Source: JBMNOI01 sp050942995 | GTDB taxonomy: Bacteria > Chloroflexota > Anaerolineae > UBA1429 | Assembly: GCA_050942995.1 (NCBI GenBank) | Contig: JBMNOI010000037.1 | Coordinates: forward strand, 1 to 29,675 | Length of the DNA: 29,675 nt | Direction of reading: 5' to 3' | In this document: positions 19,284 to 26,975 of the stretch, piece after piece | Layout: every line of letters begins with the position of its first letter | Position numbering within the stretch: position 1 is the first letter of the stretch | The notes under the pieces: generated by a model | Seen by the model: the letters and a program-made list of their open reading frames with translations, nothing else | What the model was told of the DNA's origin: nothing | Database searches by the model: none | Made by a program: the position numbers and the translations under genes

Positions 19284-20426
19284 TTACCCCTCGTCTCGCT
19301 GATACAGAATGCGGCCGCGACATACCGTCAGGTCGCATTCCAGCTTTTGGCGGCCCTGCAATACTCCGTCGCGGCAGTCCCGATAGATATATTCGCCCTC
19401 GCACAGTCTCAACAGGGCGATGTCGGCGGGGCCTCCCACGCGCAAAGCGCCCAGATCGGACGCTCGCAGCGCCCGCGCCGGACGGATGGTGATGCGCGCC
19501 AGCACCTCCTCCAGGGGCATGCCCAAGCAGAGAAACTTGCTCGCCGTAGTGAGCAGATCCTTCACCGGCGTGACCATATTGTCGGCATACAGGTCGGTGC
19601 TGATGGTGTCGGGCAAAAAGTCGTCGTCCATGGCGCGGCGGGCCACCTCGAAGGAAAAGCTGCCGAATCCGTGCCCCAGATCGAACAGCACTCCCCGTTC
19701 TCTCGCCTCTCGCACACCGGCGCGCACGCGGCCCTCGTCATCCAGGATGGTCTGGCTGTTGGGGGTATAGGTGTGAGTCATAATATCCCCCGGGCGTAAC
19801 AGCGCCAGCACCTCCTCCACCGGCGGTGGCCTGGCGGAGACATGTACGGCCACCGGCAGCCCCGCCTCCCGGCCGACCTGCACGGCGGTGCGCACGGCAC
19901 CCAGCGCGGCATCGCCCACCATCTGCGATGAAGCAAACACCTTGATGCCACAAATATATTCGGGGTTCTCCTCGATGGTGCACAGCACCTCATCCGGGTC
20001 GATATAGTCGCCGTAGTAGCTGACATAGTAGGGCTCATGGATGGCGATGGTGCCGAGAGCCGAGATGTTGATAAACTCGAACAGGCGCGTGGCAGAGCGC
20101 TCGATCACTCGATCGCGATACCAGGGGAAAGTGTACACACCGGTCGAGCCCATATCGACCGCCGTGGTGACGCCAGAGGGCGGGCACATATCGTCGGCCT
20201 GAATGGTCTGGCGGTGAATCTCAAATCCCAGATGGGTGTGCAGGTCGATGAGCCCGGGCACTATGAGCCGGCCCCGGGCGTCGACGACGCGCTCGGCCTC
20301 GGCGGGCAGGTCGGCGCCGATGGCGGCCACACGCCCATTAGCGACGGCCACATCCAGTGTCGCGCGGCTGCCGGCAGACGGATCGATTACCTCGCCGCCG
20401 CGAATGAGCAGATCGTACAGGGGCAT
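19284..20426 (-). CDS. Amidohydrolase/deacetylase family metallohydrolase
   Basis: A 380-residue metal-dependent hydrolase of the dihydroorotase-like amidohydrolase group (EF_0837/deacetylase type). A beta-sandwich segment opens the protein (LLIRGGEVIDPSAG). The TIM-barrel metal ligands are all visible: His63 and His65 (DLHTH), the carbamylated Lys162 (GIKVFASSQM), His195 (VAVHVSARPP), His218 (MTHTY) and Asp278 (STDLY). A C-terminal return strand reads GGPADIALLRL. The family removes acyl groups or opens cyclic amides, and members often sit beside SelA-like PLP lyases of amino-sugar acids. A SelA-like gene lies 3 kb upstream on this strand. The ATG has GGGAGG ten bases upstream. No clear promoter is seen in the 157 bases after ridA, so read-through is possible. 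Confidence 0.88.
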   Translation of the reverse strand: MPLYDLLIRGGEVIDPSAGSRATLDVAVANGRVAAIGADLPAEAERVVDARGRLIVPGLIDLHTHLGFEIHRQTIQADDMCPPSGVTTAVDMGSTGVYTFPWYRDRVIERSATRLFEFINISALGTIAIHEPYYVSYYGDYIDPDEVLCTIEENPEYICGIKVFASSQMVGDAALGAVRTAVQVGREAGLPVAVHVSARPPPVEEVLALLRPGDIMTHTYTPNSQTILDDEGRVRAGVREARERGVLFDLGHGFGSFSFEVARRAMDDDFLPDTISTDLYADNMVTPVKDLLTTASKFLCLGMPLEEVLARITIRPARALRASDLGALRVGGPADIALLRLCEGEYIYRDCRDGVLQGRQKLECDLTVCRGRILYQRDEG

Positions 20427-20583
20427 GGCAGATCCTCCCGATGTGTGAGTGGGTGACGATGCCGACGTCGATTTCAGGGCGTGTTCAGAAACAGGCTACC
20501 AGCAGCCCGTTCGAGCTTGTTTTCTGTCGCTGCCCGTTCTCCGGGCGCGCCCCGGCTCTTTCGAATAATGCCGGAAGAGTCGA

Positions 20584-20961
20584 TCAGACGATGGCGGTAA
20601 TATCCACCTCGATGAGGGCGCCGGCCAGAGGCAGCGTCGCGCCGACCGTGGTGCGGGCCGGTGGGTTCTCGGCAAAATATTCCCGGAACACCTCGTTCCA
20701 CCCGGCAAAGTCGCGATCAGGGTGGACCAGGTAGCAATTCACCTTGACCACCCTGTCCCAGGAGGTCCCTGCGGCGGCCAGCACAGCGCCCAGATTCTCC
20801 ATGGCTTGACGGGCCTGAGAGACGATGTCATTGCCGACCAGCGCCCCATCGCGAACGCCGAGAGCGCCAGAGGCGAACAACGTGTTGCCGGCCTGAACGC
20901 CCGGCGAGTAGGGCATCGTGGACGGGTCGATCCCCGGCGGAACGATCACCTTTTTCTCCAT
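20584..20961 (-). CDS. RidA family enamine/imine deaminase
   Basis: A 125-residue protein of the RidA/YjgF family (usual length about 125-130). YSPGVQAGNTLFASGALGV opens the fold, QARQAMENLGAVLAAAG forms the main helix, and VVKVNCYLV and NPPARTTVGATLPLAGALIEVDI close it. The conserved catalytic arginine is Arg103 in PPARTTVG. RidA proteins form trimers and hydrolyse reactive enamines released by PLP enzymes such as dehydratases. The ATG at 20961 is preferred to a longer frame because AAAGGAGAG lies just upstream and the protein then has the family length. Neighbours on this strand are an aldolase, an amidohydrolase and a SelA-like PLP enzyme, which suggests it clears an intermediate of that pathway (inference). 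Confidence 0.93.
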   Translation of the reverse strand: MEKKVIVPPGIDPSTMPYSPGVQAGNTLFASGALGVRDGALVGNDIVSQARQAMENLGAVLAAAGTSWDRVVKVNCYLVHPDRDFAGWNEVFREYFAENPPARTTVGATLPLAGALIEVDITAIV

Positions 20962-21096
20962 GTTCTCTCCTTTGGTGCGAGCTAGAATGGTCGGCTCGCC
21001 CTCGCAGCAGACGCATGCCGCCTGAAGACGAGCCGTGAATGGTTCACGAGCGGCGTGAGCAGGTGACGCCCGACACAAGTTTTGCAGAGGAATGCC

Positions 21097-22134
21097 TTAC
21101 CTCTGCGATATGGTCTCGGCCTCTTTTTCCATCTCGGGCATATAGCGTCCGTAGCGGGCCTCGCTGTTTAGCCTCGCCCGCCACAGGAACAGGCGCTGGG
21201 CCTCGGGCACATTCTCCTCCCGTCCGTGCCACGCGTTCAGCGGAGGCTCTTGCAGGGCGCGCCCGTAGGAAAAGCTCAGTTCCCACGGATGGGGTCCCCT
21301 GGCGTTCATGGCGTTCAGATGGGCGGTTGCCCGCTCGGGTGTCTGGCCGCCGGACAGGAAGACGATGCCCGGAACGGCCGCCGGCACCGTGCGCCGCAGA
21401 CAGCGGATGGTCGCCTCGGCCACCTCCTCTACCCCGGCCTGTTCGGGGCTATCCTCGCCCGAGATGACCATGTTCGGTTTGAGCAGCATGCCCTCCAGAT
21501 GCACCCGGTGGCTCATCAACTCGGCGAACACCCGGCCGAGGGTAGTGAGCGTGACCTCCTCACACCTCTGGATGCTATGATCGCCGTCCATCAGCACCTC
21601 GGGCTCGACGATGGGCACCAGCCCGGCCTCCTGAGACAGCGCCGCAAAGCGCGCCAGAGCCAGGGCATTGGCCGATATGCAGGTATCGGTGGGCGCATGG
21701 TCGCCGATGGTGATTACGGCGCGCCACTTGGTGAACCCGGCGCCCATCTCGGCATACTCGGCCAGCCGCTGACGCAGGCCGTCCAGCCCCTCGGTGATCT
21801 TTTCGCCGCCCAGGAATGGCAGATCGGCGGTGCCCTTGTCCACCTTGATACCGGGGACGATGCCCCGGCTGCTCAATAACTCGCGAAACGGCGTACCGTC
21901 GTCGGCGCTCTGGCGGATGGTTTCGTCATACAGGATCACGCCGCTGATATAGTTCTCGATCTCGGGCGTGGTAAAGAGCAACTGTCGGTAGGCGCGGCGG
22001 GTTTCCGGAGTTGACTCGACATCGATAGTCTTGAGCCGGCGGGTGATGGTGCGGGTGCTCTCATCCGCGGCGAGAATCCCCTGACCCTCAGCCACCAGCT
22101 GACGGGCCATCATCTCTAGTTCATACGTATCCAT
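21097..22134 (-). CDS. Class I fructose-bisphosphate aldolase
   Basis: A 345-residue Schiff-base aldolase of the eukaryote-like class I type, cleaving fructose 1,6-bisphosphate to DHAP and glyceraldehyde 3-phosphate. The active-site residues are present: Asp24 (LAADES), Lys97 (GIKVDK), Lys136 (GFTKWR), Glu177 (VPIVEPEV) and the imine lysine Lys219 (LLKPNMV). These match Asp33, Lys107, Lys146, Glu187 and Lys229 of the muscle enzyme with a constant shift of 9-10. FLSGGQTPE forms a phosphate-binding loop. The C-terminus lacks the terminal Tyr of animal enzymes. The ATG has GGAGG ten bases upstream. Besides glycolysis, such aldolases may accept other ketose phosphates, which would fit the adjacent amidohydrolase and RidA genes. 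Confidence 0.94.
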   Translation of the reverse strand: MDTYELEMMARQLVAEGQGILAADESTRTITRRLKTIDVESTPETRRAYRQLLFTTPEIENYISGVILYDETIRQSADDGTPFRELLSSRGIVPGIKVDKGTADLPFLGGEKITEGLDGLRQRLAEYAEMGAGFTKWRAVITIGDHAPTDTCISANALALARFAALSQEAGLVPIVEPEVLMDGDHSIQRCEEVTLTTLGRVFAELMSHRVHLEGMLLKPNMVISGEDSPEQAGVEEVAEATIRCLRRTVPAAVPGIVFLSGGQTPERATAHLNAMNARGPHPWELSFSYGRALQEPPLNAWHGREENVPEAQRLFLWRARLNSEARYGRYMPEMEKEAETISQR

Positions 22135-22436
22135 GGCAGACTGCCTCCTCTCAACGCATCACGCACTGCGGATACACTCCGCACGTGCTCAACCGAAGCG
22201 AATGAGGCGGCGCCGGCCACGGCCGGGGCGCGAGGCGATGATGACGGGGCGGTGGACGCAGCGCGTCGCCCTCGCATCAATTCTATTGTAACGTATTTCG
22301 CTTTGCGGTTCCAGCGCGCACATGATCCTCTTGCCGTTCAAAATGGATCATGTGCGCGCTGTGAATCGTCTAGGTCATGTTCTCCTGCGGCGATCCAGGG
22401 CGCCGCAGGCCGTGATTGAGTTAAGGGGTGAGAGGG
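22135..22436. other. Gene-free stretch with a large inverted repeat
   Basis: A 300-base gap before the aldolase gene. It contains the 17-bp inverted repeat at 22312-22361 and, on the minus strand, a TACAAT at 22290-22285 that could be a -10 box for the aldolase with a poor -35 (TGGAAC or CTGGAA), giving a leader of about 145 bases. GC-rich small repeats (CCGGCCACGGCCGG) lie at about 22214-22227. No gene is seen. Confidence 0.5.
22312..22361. repeat. Perfect 17-bp inverted repeat with 16-base loop
   Basis: CAGCGCGCACATGATCC at 22312-22328 and its exact reverse complement at 22345-22361. No T-run follows on either strand. It could be a factor-independent terminator of the lipoprotein gene without U-tract, a regulatory hairpin in the aldolase leader region, or a small mobile palindrome. 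Confidence 0.75.
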
Positions 22437-23189
22437 CTATGGAGCCATGATGGTCAGGTTTCTATAGGCGATATCGCTGTACTCGCCTGCCATCGACTGG
22501 ACCTCCAGCGCGATATCGCCCCGGGATGGTGAGAGGTTGTCTGCCTCGGTGAGGAACTGCCCGTTTACAAAAAGTGCAAGCGAGCCATCGGCCGATACGA
22601 TCCGCATGACGTTCACATCGTCCATTCCGGTGTGGATGTGGTCGGAGGGCTCTGGATCTATGATGGCGCTGATACTTTCGGCATCTTCATGCCCGATGGT
22701 ATAGTAGCCGTCTGCGCTGATGCCGACGATATACTCTGATTCAGAGCCGGAGCGGATACGAACCAGATGCCAGTTGTCATCCGTCCCGCCGACCCATTTG
22801 GTCTCAACCTCCAGAACGAAATTCTCCAGTGACAGGTTTGCCCAGCTCATGGTGGCCCGCGGGCTATCCGTCAGATTCCGCATGACCAGCCAGCCGTCTG
22901 CGCATTGGACCCAGCCCCGATCGTCCTCGTATGTTTCCCAGCAATGCTCCGGATCGAAGGATGCTACCGAGTAGACGATTTCCCCACCGACCTCTTCCTG
23001 TGGTGCCATGTCGAGCGGCGGTTGGCTTTGTGACGTACCCGAGTCACTTTCCTCATTGTCGATGACGATTTGAGCGGCGCTTTCAACAGTATCCGCCAGC
23101 ATCTGTGAGATACCGCCTCCGCTTTGTCTCGCACATCCCGCGATGAGGGATAGAAGCATCAGGGACGACAGGACGAGTAGACTCTTCAT
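22437..23189 (-). CDS. Lipoprotein with concanavalin-like (DUF1080/3-keto-disaccharide hydrolase-like) domain
   Basis: A 250-residue exported lipoprotein. MKSLLVLSSLMLLSLIAGC is a type II signal peptide with lipobox LIAGC, giving an N-terminal lipid-modified Cys19. After a Ser/Gln/Glu-rich linker, a beta-sandwich domain of about 180 residues follows: a Trp-rich start (CWETYEDDRGWVQCADGWLV), a strand FVLEVETKWVGGTDDNWHLV, then GISADGYYTIG, SLALFVNGQFL and GDIALEVQSM. This pattern resembles the DUF1080/LamG type that binds or acts on sugars. Binding is as likely as hydrolysis. I chose the second of two adjacent ATGs (23189), with GAGAGG eight bases upstream. The longer frame lacks a ribosome site and would bury the signal peptide. 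Confidence 0.8.
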   Translation of the reverse strand: MKSLLVLSSLMLLSLIAGCARQSGGGISQMLADTVESAAQIVIDNEESDSGTSQSQPPLDMAPQEEVGGEIVYSVASFDPEHCWETYEDDRGWVQCADGWLVMRNLTDSPRATMSWANLSLENFVLEVETKWVGGTDDNWHLVRIRSGSESEYIVGISADGYYTIGHEDAESISAIIDPEPSDHIHTGMDDVNVMRIVSADGSLALFVNGQFLTEADNLSPSRGDIALEVQSMAGEYSDIAYRNLTIMAP

Positions 23190-23304
23190 CATAGCCTCTC
23201 GAAAAAGTGATTGGGTGACGGGGATAGTCCCCGCCATGGCTTGTCCTCGACCTCGCCGACACAGGACTCGATCGACGGGTCGAGGCGAATGTGAAATCTC
23301 TTGT

Positions 23305-23310
23305 ATTATA
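23305..23310 (-). promoter_or_regulatory. Probable -10 box of the lipoprotein gene
   Basis: A perfect TATAAT on the minus strand (23310-23305) about 115 bases before the lipoprotein start, in a short gene-free stretch. No convincing -35 is seen at 16-18 bases. Confidence 0.4.
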
Positions 23311-23396
23311 GGCCACCGGTGTCGATAACGCCTAAAGAGGCTTTTGCCCCGAGCGATCACCTTTAGCAATATGAGTAACCTGTTTTCAAATATGGC

Positions 23397-24726
23397 CTAT
23401 TTCGCCCGTCGGGCCGACCAGGTTCCCCGACCGAACTCGCCCAGTGTCACCGTGCCCTGCATCGTGTCACCCTGTGCGCGGCCGGTAAAGATATAGGGTG
23501 TGGGAGAGGTCTCATCGCCCAGCATCACGCGCCATTCGACGGCATTACCCTGTACGAATCCCTTCGCCTCGACGCGGGCATAGGGCGTGCCATATTCACC
23601 ATAGAGATGCGCTCCCTCCTGGACGAGGGCGACGGCATGGAGGCTTTCTCCCAGAGGATAGCGGATATGCACCGTCCATCCTCCGGTCAGATCCACCGTC
23701 GGATCGGGTGCCTTTTCTTGGGGGGTGTTCGCCGGCGCGCAAAGGACGGCGGCGGGCGTAATGCCCAGTACCTCGTGGTCCCAGGCGATCACCAGCGTGG
23801 GAGCCACATTATAGATATCGGACGACTCCACACGGGTGCGCACCGAAGGCAGACCGTTTACCGCGCGGCGGATGCGCTCCAGATAGCCCTCCCACATGCG
23901 CCACTCGGCATCGTGGTCGCGTCCCGTTAGCCAGGCCTCGACCGCGGCCAGCAGTCCCATGATCTCTTCTTTTCCCACCTTCATGGGGCGTCCCAGGGCG
24001 TGGTGCGGCGCACCGTTGAGGTAGGCGGCCCAGAGGAGATATCCGGCCCAGGGCCAACCCCGAGGCCTGGGGGCCGCGCAGGCATTTCCCCCCGCTATAG
24101 ACCACCGCATCGGCGCCCATATCCAGATAGCGGTTGGGAACGTCCGGTCGCTGGGCGGCGGCGTCGACCAGGGTGGGGACGCCGTGGCGGCGCGCGGCGG
24201 CAATTATCTCGTTTACCGGAATGGTGCTGCGGCGTTCGTAATCGCCGGTGATGGCGACCATCGCCGTTCGCTCGTTCAGTGCGGCGTCGAGTTCGGCACG
24301 GGTGGATACGCTGCGCAGGCGCGCGCCGGTCATGCGTAACGAGCGATCGAATGCGTTACGGTGGGCCGCCTGGATAACGACCTCGTTGCGCATACCGGTG
24401 GTGTCGGGCAGGCGGGCCATCTTTTCCGGATCGGCGCCGGCCAGTGCGGCGGCGGTGATCTGAGCCAGCGCCGCCGCGGCGCCACAGGTCACCAGCGCCC
24501 ATTCGGCGCCGGTAAGCTCGGCCGGTCTCCGGCCGGCGGCGTCGACCAGTTCATCCAGTGGCACATAGGCGTCACCGGCCAGGCGCACGGCGTCTGCTAC
24601 CTGGGGCAGTACGCGCGACCCGGTGAGCCGGGTATAGGTGCCCATGCAGTTGATCACCGGACGCAGACCGAGATCGGCATAGGTAGGCGGCGTGGTGGTG
24701 GCCGTGGTCGATGTGCTGGGGCTCAT
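23397..24726 (-). pseudogene. SelA-like (DgaE-type) PLP enzyme with C-terminal beta-barrel domain, frameshifted
   Basis: Two frames together make one protein. The first (from ATG 24726, GGAGG upstream) has the SelA/D-glucosaminate-6-phosphate ammonia-lyase pattern: LRPVINCMGTYTRLTGSRVL, TCGAAAALAQITAAALAG, TLVDAAAQ (Asp188) and YSGGKCLRGPQ with the PLP lysine Lys214. After ALGR (residue 228) the frame is lost near 24041-24045. The second frame continues with LLWAAYLNG, HHALGRPMKVGKEEIMGLLA and VLGITPAAVLCA, exactly what should follow. Family spacing suggests two bases are missing. After the enzyme comes a beta-rich domain of about 110 residues (DLTGGWTVHIRYPLGESLHA to GTVTLGEFGRGTWSARR). The gene may be broken or the indel a sequencing error. 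It is divergent from the GT2 gene at 24841. Confidence 0.85.
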
Positions 24727-24755
24727 GGGCGCCTCCGGAGGATGTGTGTGGCTAC

Positions 24756-24783
24756 AGGGTAGCCCGTTCCCCGGGCGTGTCAA
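24756..24783 (-). promoter_or_regulatory. Possible promoter of the SelA-like gene
   Basis: On the minus strand TTGACA (24783-24778), a 16-base spacer and TACCCT (24761-24756), 29 bases before the ATG at 24726. The -10 box is weak (4 of 6). Confidence 0.45.
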
Positions 24784-24788
24784 GAGAA

Positions 24789-24817
24789 TTGTGCCCAGAG
24801 CCGGAGGCACCTATAAT
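24789..24817 (+). promoter_or_regulatory. Promoter of the first GT2 gene
   Basis: TTGTGC (24789-24794), a 17-base spacer and perfect TATAAT (24812-24817), 23 bases before the ATG, which has GGGGAGGAGAC in front. Confidence 0.7.
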
Positions 24818-24840
24818 AGCGCTACCAATGGGGAGGAGAC

Positions 24841-25842
24841 ATGTCAAAGAAGATAGCGATCTCGGTGATCATCACCGTGCTCAACGAAGCCGACTCGATC
24901 GATGGATTGCTCGACTCGCTGGCGCGACAGACCCGGCGCCCCGACCAGGTTGTGGTGGTAGACGGCGGGTCGACGGATGGCACTCTGGAGCGTCTGCATC
25001 ATCAAGCTCAACAGGCTCCCTATCGGCTGGTGGTGATCTCACTGCCGGGCAGCAACATCTCTCAGGGACGCAACGCCGCCATCGGCGCCGCCTCCGGCGA
25101 TATCATCGCCGCGACCGACGCCGGGGTGCGCCTGGAGGACGACTGGCTGGAGCGCCTGGTGGCTCCCTTTGAGGCCCCCGATCCTCCCGATGTCGTCAGC
25201 GGCTTTTTTGTGGCCGACCCGCGTTCGCTCTTTGAGCTGGCCCTGGGCGCTTCGACACTGCCTCTGCTGCAAGAGATCGATCCCGCGCGTTTCGCCCCCT
25301 CGTCGCGTTCGGTGGCTTTTCGGCGAACGGCCTGGCAAAAGGTGGGCGGCTATCCCGAGTGGCTCGATTATTGTGAGGATCTGGTCTATGATTTCGCACT
25401 GCGCGATGCGGGTTTTGTCTTTGCTTTTGCCCCCGACGCGCTGGCGCATTTTCGTCCGCGCCCCACACTGAGGGCTTTTTTCAAGCAATACTATCGTTAC
25501 GCCCGGGGCGACGGCAAGGCCGATCTCTGGATCGTGCGCCATCTGATTCGTTACGGCACCTATCTGGTCGGCGCGCCGCTGCTGGTGGCGCTGGCCCTGG
25601 CGCATCACCCCCTGTGGTGGCTGGGATTGGCGATCGGCGGATTGGGCATGATGCGCACCCCGTTACGGCGAACGATCCCCCATCTGCGCGACCTGCCGCT
25701 GCGCCAGCGGCTGGCGGTGCTGGCCTGGTTGCCGTTGATCCGTGTCACGGGCGATGTGGCCAAGATGCTGGGCTATCCGGTGGGCGTGTTCTGGCGACTG
25801 CGCCACGCTCCGGCGCAACCCTGGTCCAAACGCCACATCTAG
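24841..25842 (+). CDS. GT2 family glycosyltransferase with C-terminal membrane helices
   Basis: A 333-residue GT-A fold glycosyltransferase. ISVIITVLNEADSIDGLLDSL and QVVVVDGGSTDGTLE form the nucleotide-binding half. AATDAGVRLEDDWLERLV carries the acidic metal-binding site. WLDYCEDLVYDFALRDAGF corresponds to the acceptor-side ED motif. The region after residue 230 has hydrophobic helices (LVGAPLLVALALAHHPLWWLGLAIGGLG), which would hold the enzyme at the inner face of the membrane. The closest function is transfer of a hexose onto a lipid-linked glycan. The sugar is not determined. GGAGG is well placed before the ATG and a TATAAT promoter precedes it. A second GT2 and a large initiating transferase follow on the same strand. 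Confidence 0.9.
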   Translation: MSKKIAISVIITVLNEADSIDGLLDSLARQTRRPDQVVVVDGGSTDGTLERLHHQAQQAPYRLVVISLPGSNISQGRNAAIGAASGDIIAATDAGVRLEDDWLERLVAPFEAPDPPDVVSGFFVADPRSLFELALGASTLPLLQEIDPARFAPSSRSVAFRRTAWQKVGGYPEWLDYCEDLVYDFALRDAGFVFAFAPDALAHFRPRPTLRAFFKQYYRYARGDGKADLWIVRHLIRYGTYLVGAPLLVALALAHHPLWWLGLAIGGLGMMRTPLRRTIPHLRDLPLRQRLAVLAWLPLIRVTGDVAKMLGYPVGVFWRLRHAPAQPWSKRHI

Positions 25843-25847
25843 GGGAA

Positions 25848-25872
25848 CCCGACGAAGCGACGCGACGTCGGG
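25848..25872 (+). terminator. Weak hairpin after the first GT2 gene
   Basis: CCCGACG (25848-25854) pairs with CGTCGGG (25866-25872) around an 11-base loop, six bases after the stop. No T-run follows. With the separate promoter at 25925-25953 it suggests that the next gene is at least partly transcribed on its own. Confidence 0.35.
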
Positions 25873-25924
25873 AGGGAGTGGGCGTGGCAGAGGTGCCCGC
25901 CCGGCATATTTCAGTCCCGGCGGA

Positions 25925-25953
25925 TTGGTGGTGCTGTGGCTTTATGCTAGAAT
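25925..25953 (+). promoter_or_regulatory. Extended -10 promoter of the second GT2 gene
   Basis: TTGGTG (25925-25930), a 17-base spacer and TGC-TAGAAT (-10 box 25948-25953, extended TG at 25945-25946). The RNA should start at about 25960, downstream of the ATG at 25956, which supports the TTG start at 25986. Confidence 0.65.
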
Positions 25954-25985
25954 AGATGAACGTCGACTGTGGCGGAGGAAACGAG

Positions 25986-26903
25986 TTGGATCTGGCGATC
26001 ATCATCGTCAACTATAATACACGCGATGTGCTGCGCGATTGCCTGAACTCGATTCGAAAGAGCACCGGCGAGATCGCCTACCATGTGGTGGTGGTGGACA
26101 ACCGCTCTACCGATGGCAGCGCCGAGATGGTGCGGGCCGAACATCCCTGGGTACAGCTCATCGAATCGGAGCACAACGGCGGCTATGCCTATGCCAATAA
26201 CCTGGGGCTGCGCGCCGTAGGCTATGAGGGGGGCGCCTCTCCCGATGCGCTGCCCCGTTACGCTCTCTTGCTCAACCCGGATACCGTGTTGCCGCCCGAT
26301 GCTCTGGCGAATACGGTGGCCTTTATGGATGCCCATCCTGACGTGGGCATTCTGGGGCCGCGATTGGTGCGCGAGGACGGTAGCCTGGATCGGGCCTGTC
26401 GTCGCAGCTTCCCCACTCCTGCCGTGTCGTTCTATCGATTCAGCGGTTTGGGGCGGCTTTTCCCCAAGAGCCCGCGGTTCGGGCGCTATAACCTCACCTA
26501 TCTGGACGAGCACGTTCAGGCCGATGTGGATTCGGTGGTGGGCGCCTTTATGCTCATGCGCGGCGAGGCGCTGGAGCAAGCCGGTCTGCTGGACGAGACC
26601 TTTTTCATGTACGGCGAGGATATCGATCTGTGCTACCGCATCAAAAAGCGGGGCTGGCGGGTGGTCTATTATCCGCAGGTGACGGTGCTGCATATCAAGG
26701 GGGCGGCCAGTCGCAAGGCCAGTGCCCGCGCCATCATGGCTTTTTATGATGCCATGAAGATCTTTCACGACAAGCACTATCGCGCACAGACCTTTTTCCT
26801 GGTGAACTGGGCCATCGATCTGGCGATTGGAGGAATGAAGCGCTGGGCTCTGTGGCGTGATCGGATGCGCCCATCGGGACGTAAACGGGTGGCATCAGCC
26901 TGA
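25986..26903 (+). CDS. GT2 family glycosyltransferase (rhamnosyltransferase/WbbL-like)
   Basis: A 305-residue cytoplasmic GT2 enzyme. LAIIIVNYNTRDVLRDCLNSI and VVVVDNRSTDGSAEMV bind the sugar nucleotide. ALLLNPDTVLPPDAL has the DxD-type metal site in the form NPD. FMYGEDIDLCYRIKKRGWRV is the ED motif that marks the WbbL/rhamnosyltransferase branch. I chose the TTG at 25986 because GGAGG lies seven bases upstream, the protein then begins directly at the first strand of the fold, and the ATG at 25956 lies before the predicted RNA start. It likely adds one sugar to the lipid-linked chain begun by the initiating transferase encoded 72 bases downstream. The donor is uncertain. Confidence 0.9.
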   Translation: MDLAIIIVNYNTRDVLRDCLNSIRKSTGEIAYHVVVVDNRSTDGSAEMVRAEHPWVQLIESEHNGGYAYANNLGLRAVGYEGGASPDALPRYALLLNPDTVLPPDALANTVAFMDAHPDVGILGPRLVREDGSLDRACRRSFPTPAVSFYRFSGLGRLFPKSPRFGRYNLTYLDEHVQADVDSVVGAFMLMRGEALEQAGLLDETFFMYGEDIDLCYRIKKRGWRVVYYPQVTVLHIKGAASRKASARAIMAFYDAMKIFHDKHYRAQTFFLVNWAIDLAIGGMKRWALWRDRMRPSGRKRVASA

Positions 26904-26975
26904 ACGCTTCCGCGTGGGGCGACGGGCAGAGCGACCCGGCCGATCCGAATAAACCGTAGCAGGTAACAGGGTAAC

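Noticed and set aside
20962..21078. Longer RidA frame
   Set aside because: No ribosome site, and it exceeds the usual RidA length. AAAGGAGAG precedes the ATG at 20961.
24035..24050. Programmed ribosomal frameshift in the SelA-like gene
   Set aside because: No slippery heptamer, downstream stem-loop or internal ribosome-site signal is visible, and the loss point matches a simple indel.
23397..24203. Second half of the SelA-like gene as a separate gene
   Set aside because: Its first 50 residues are out-of-frame translation of the upstream enzyme, no ribosome site is present, and the conserved parts continue the first frame.
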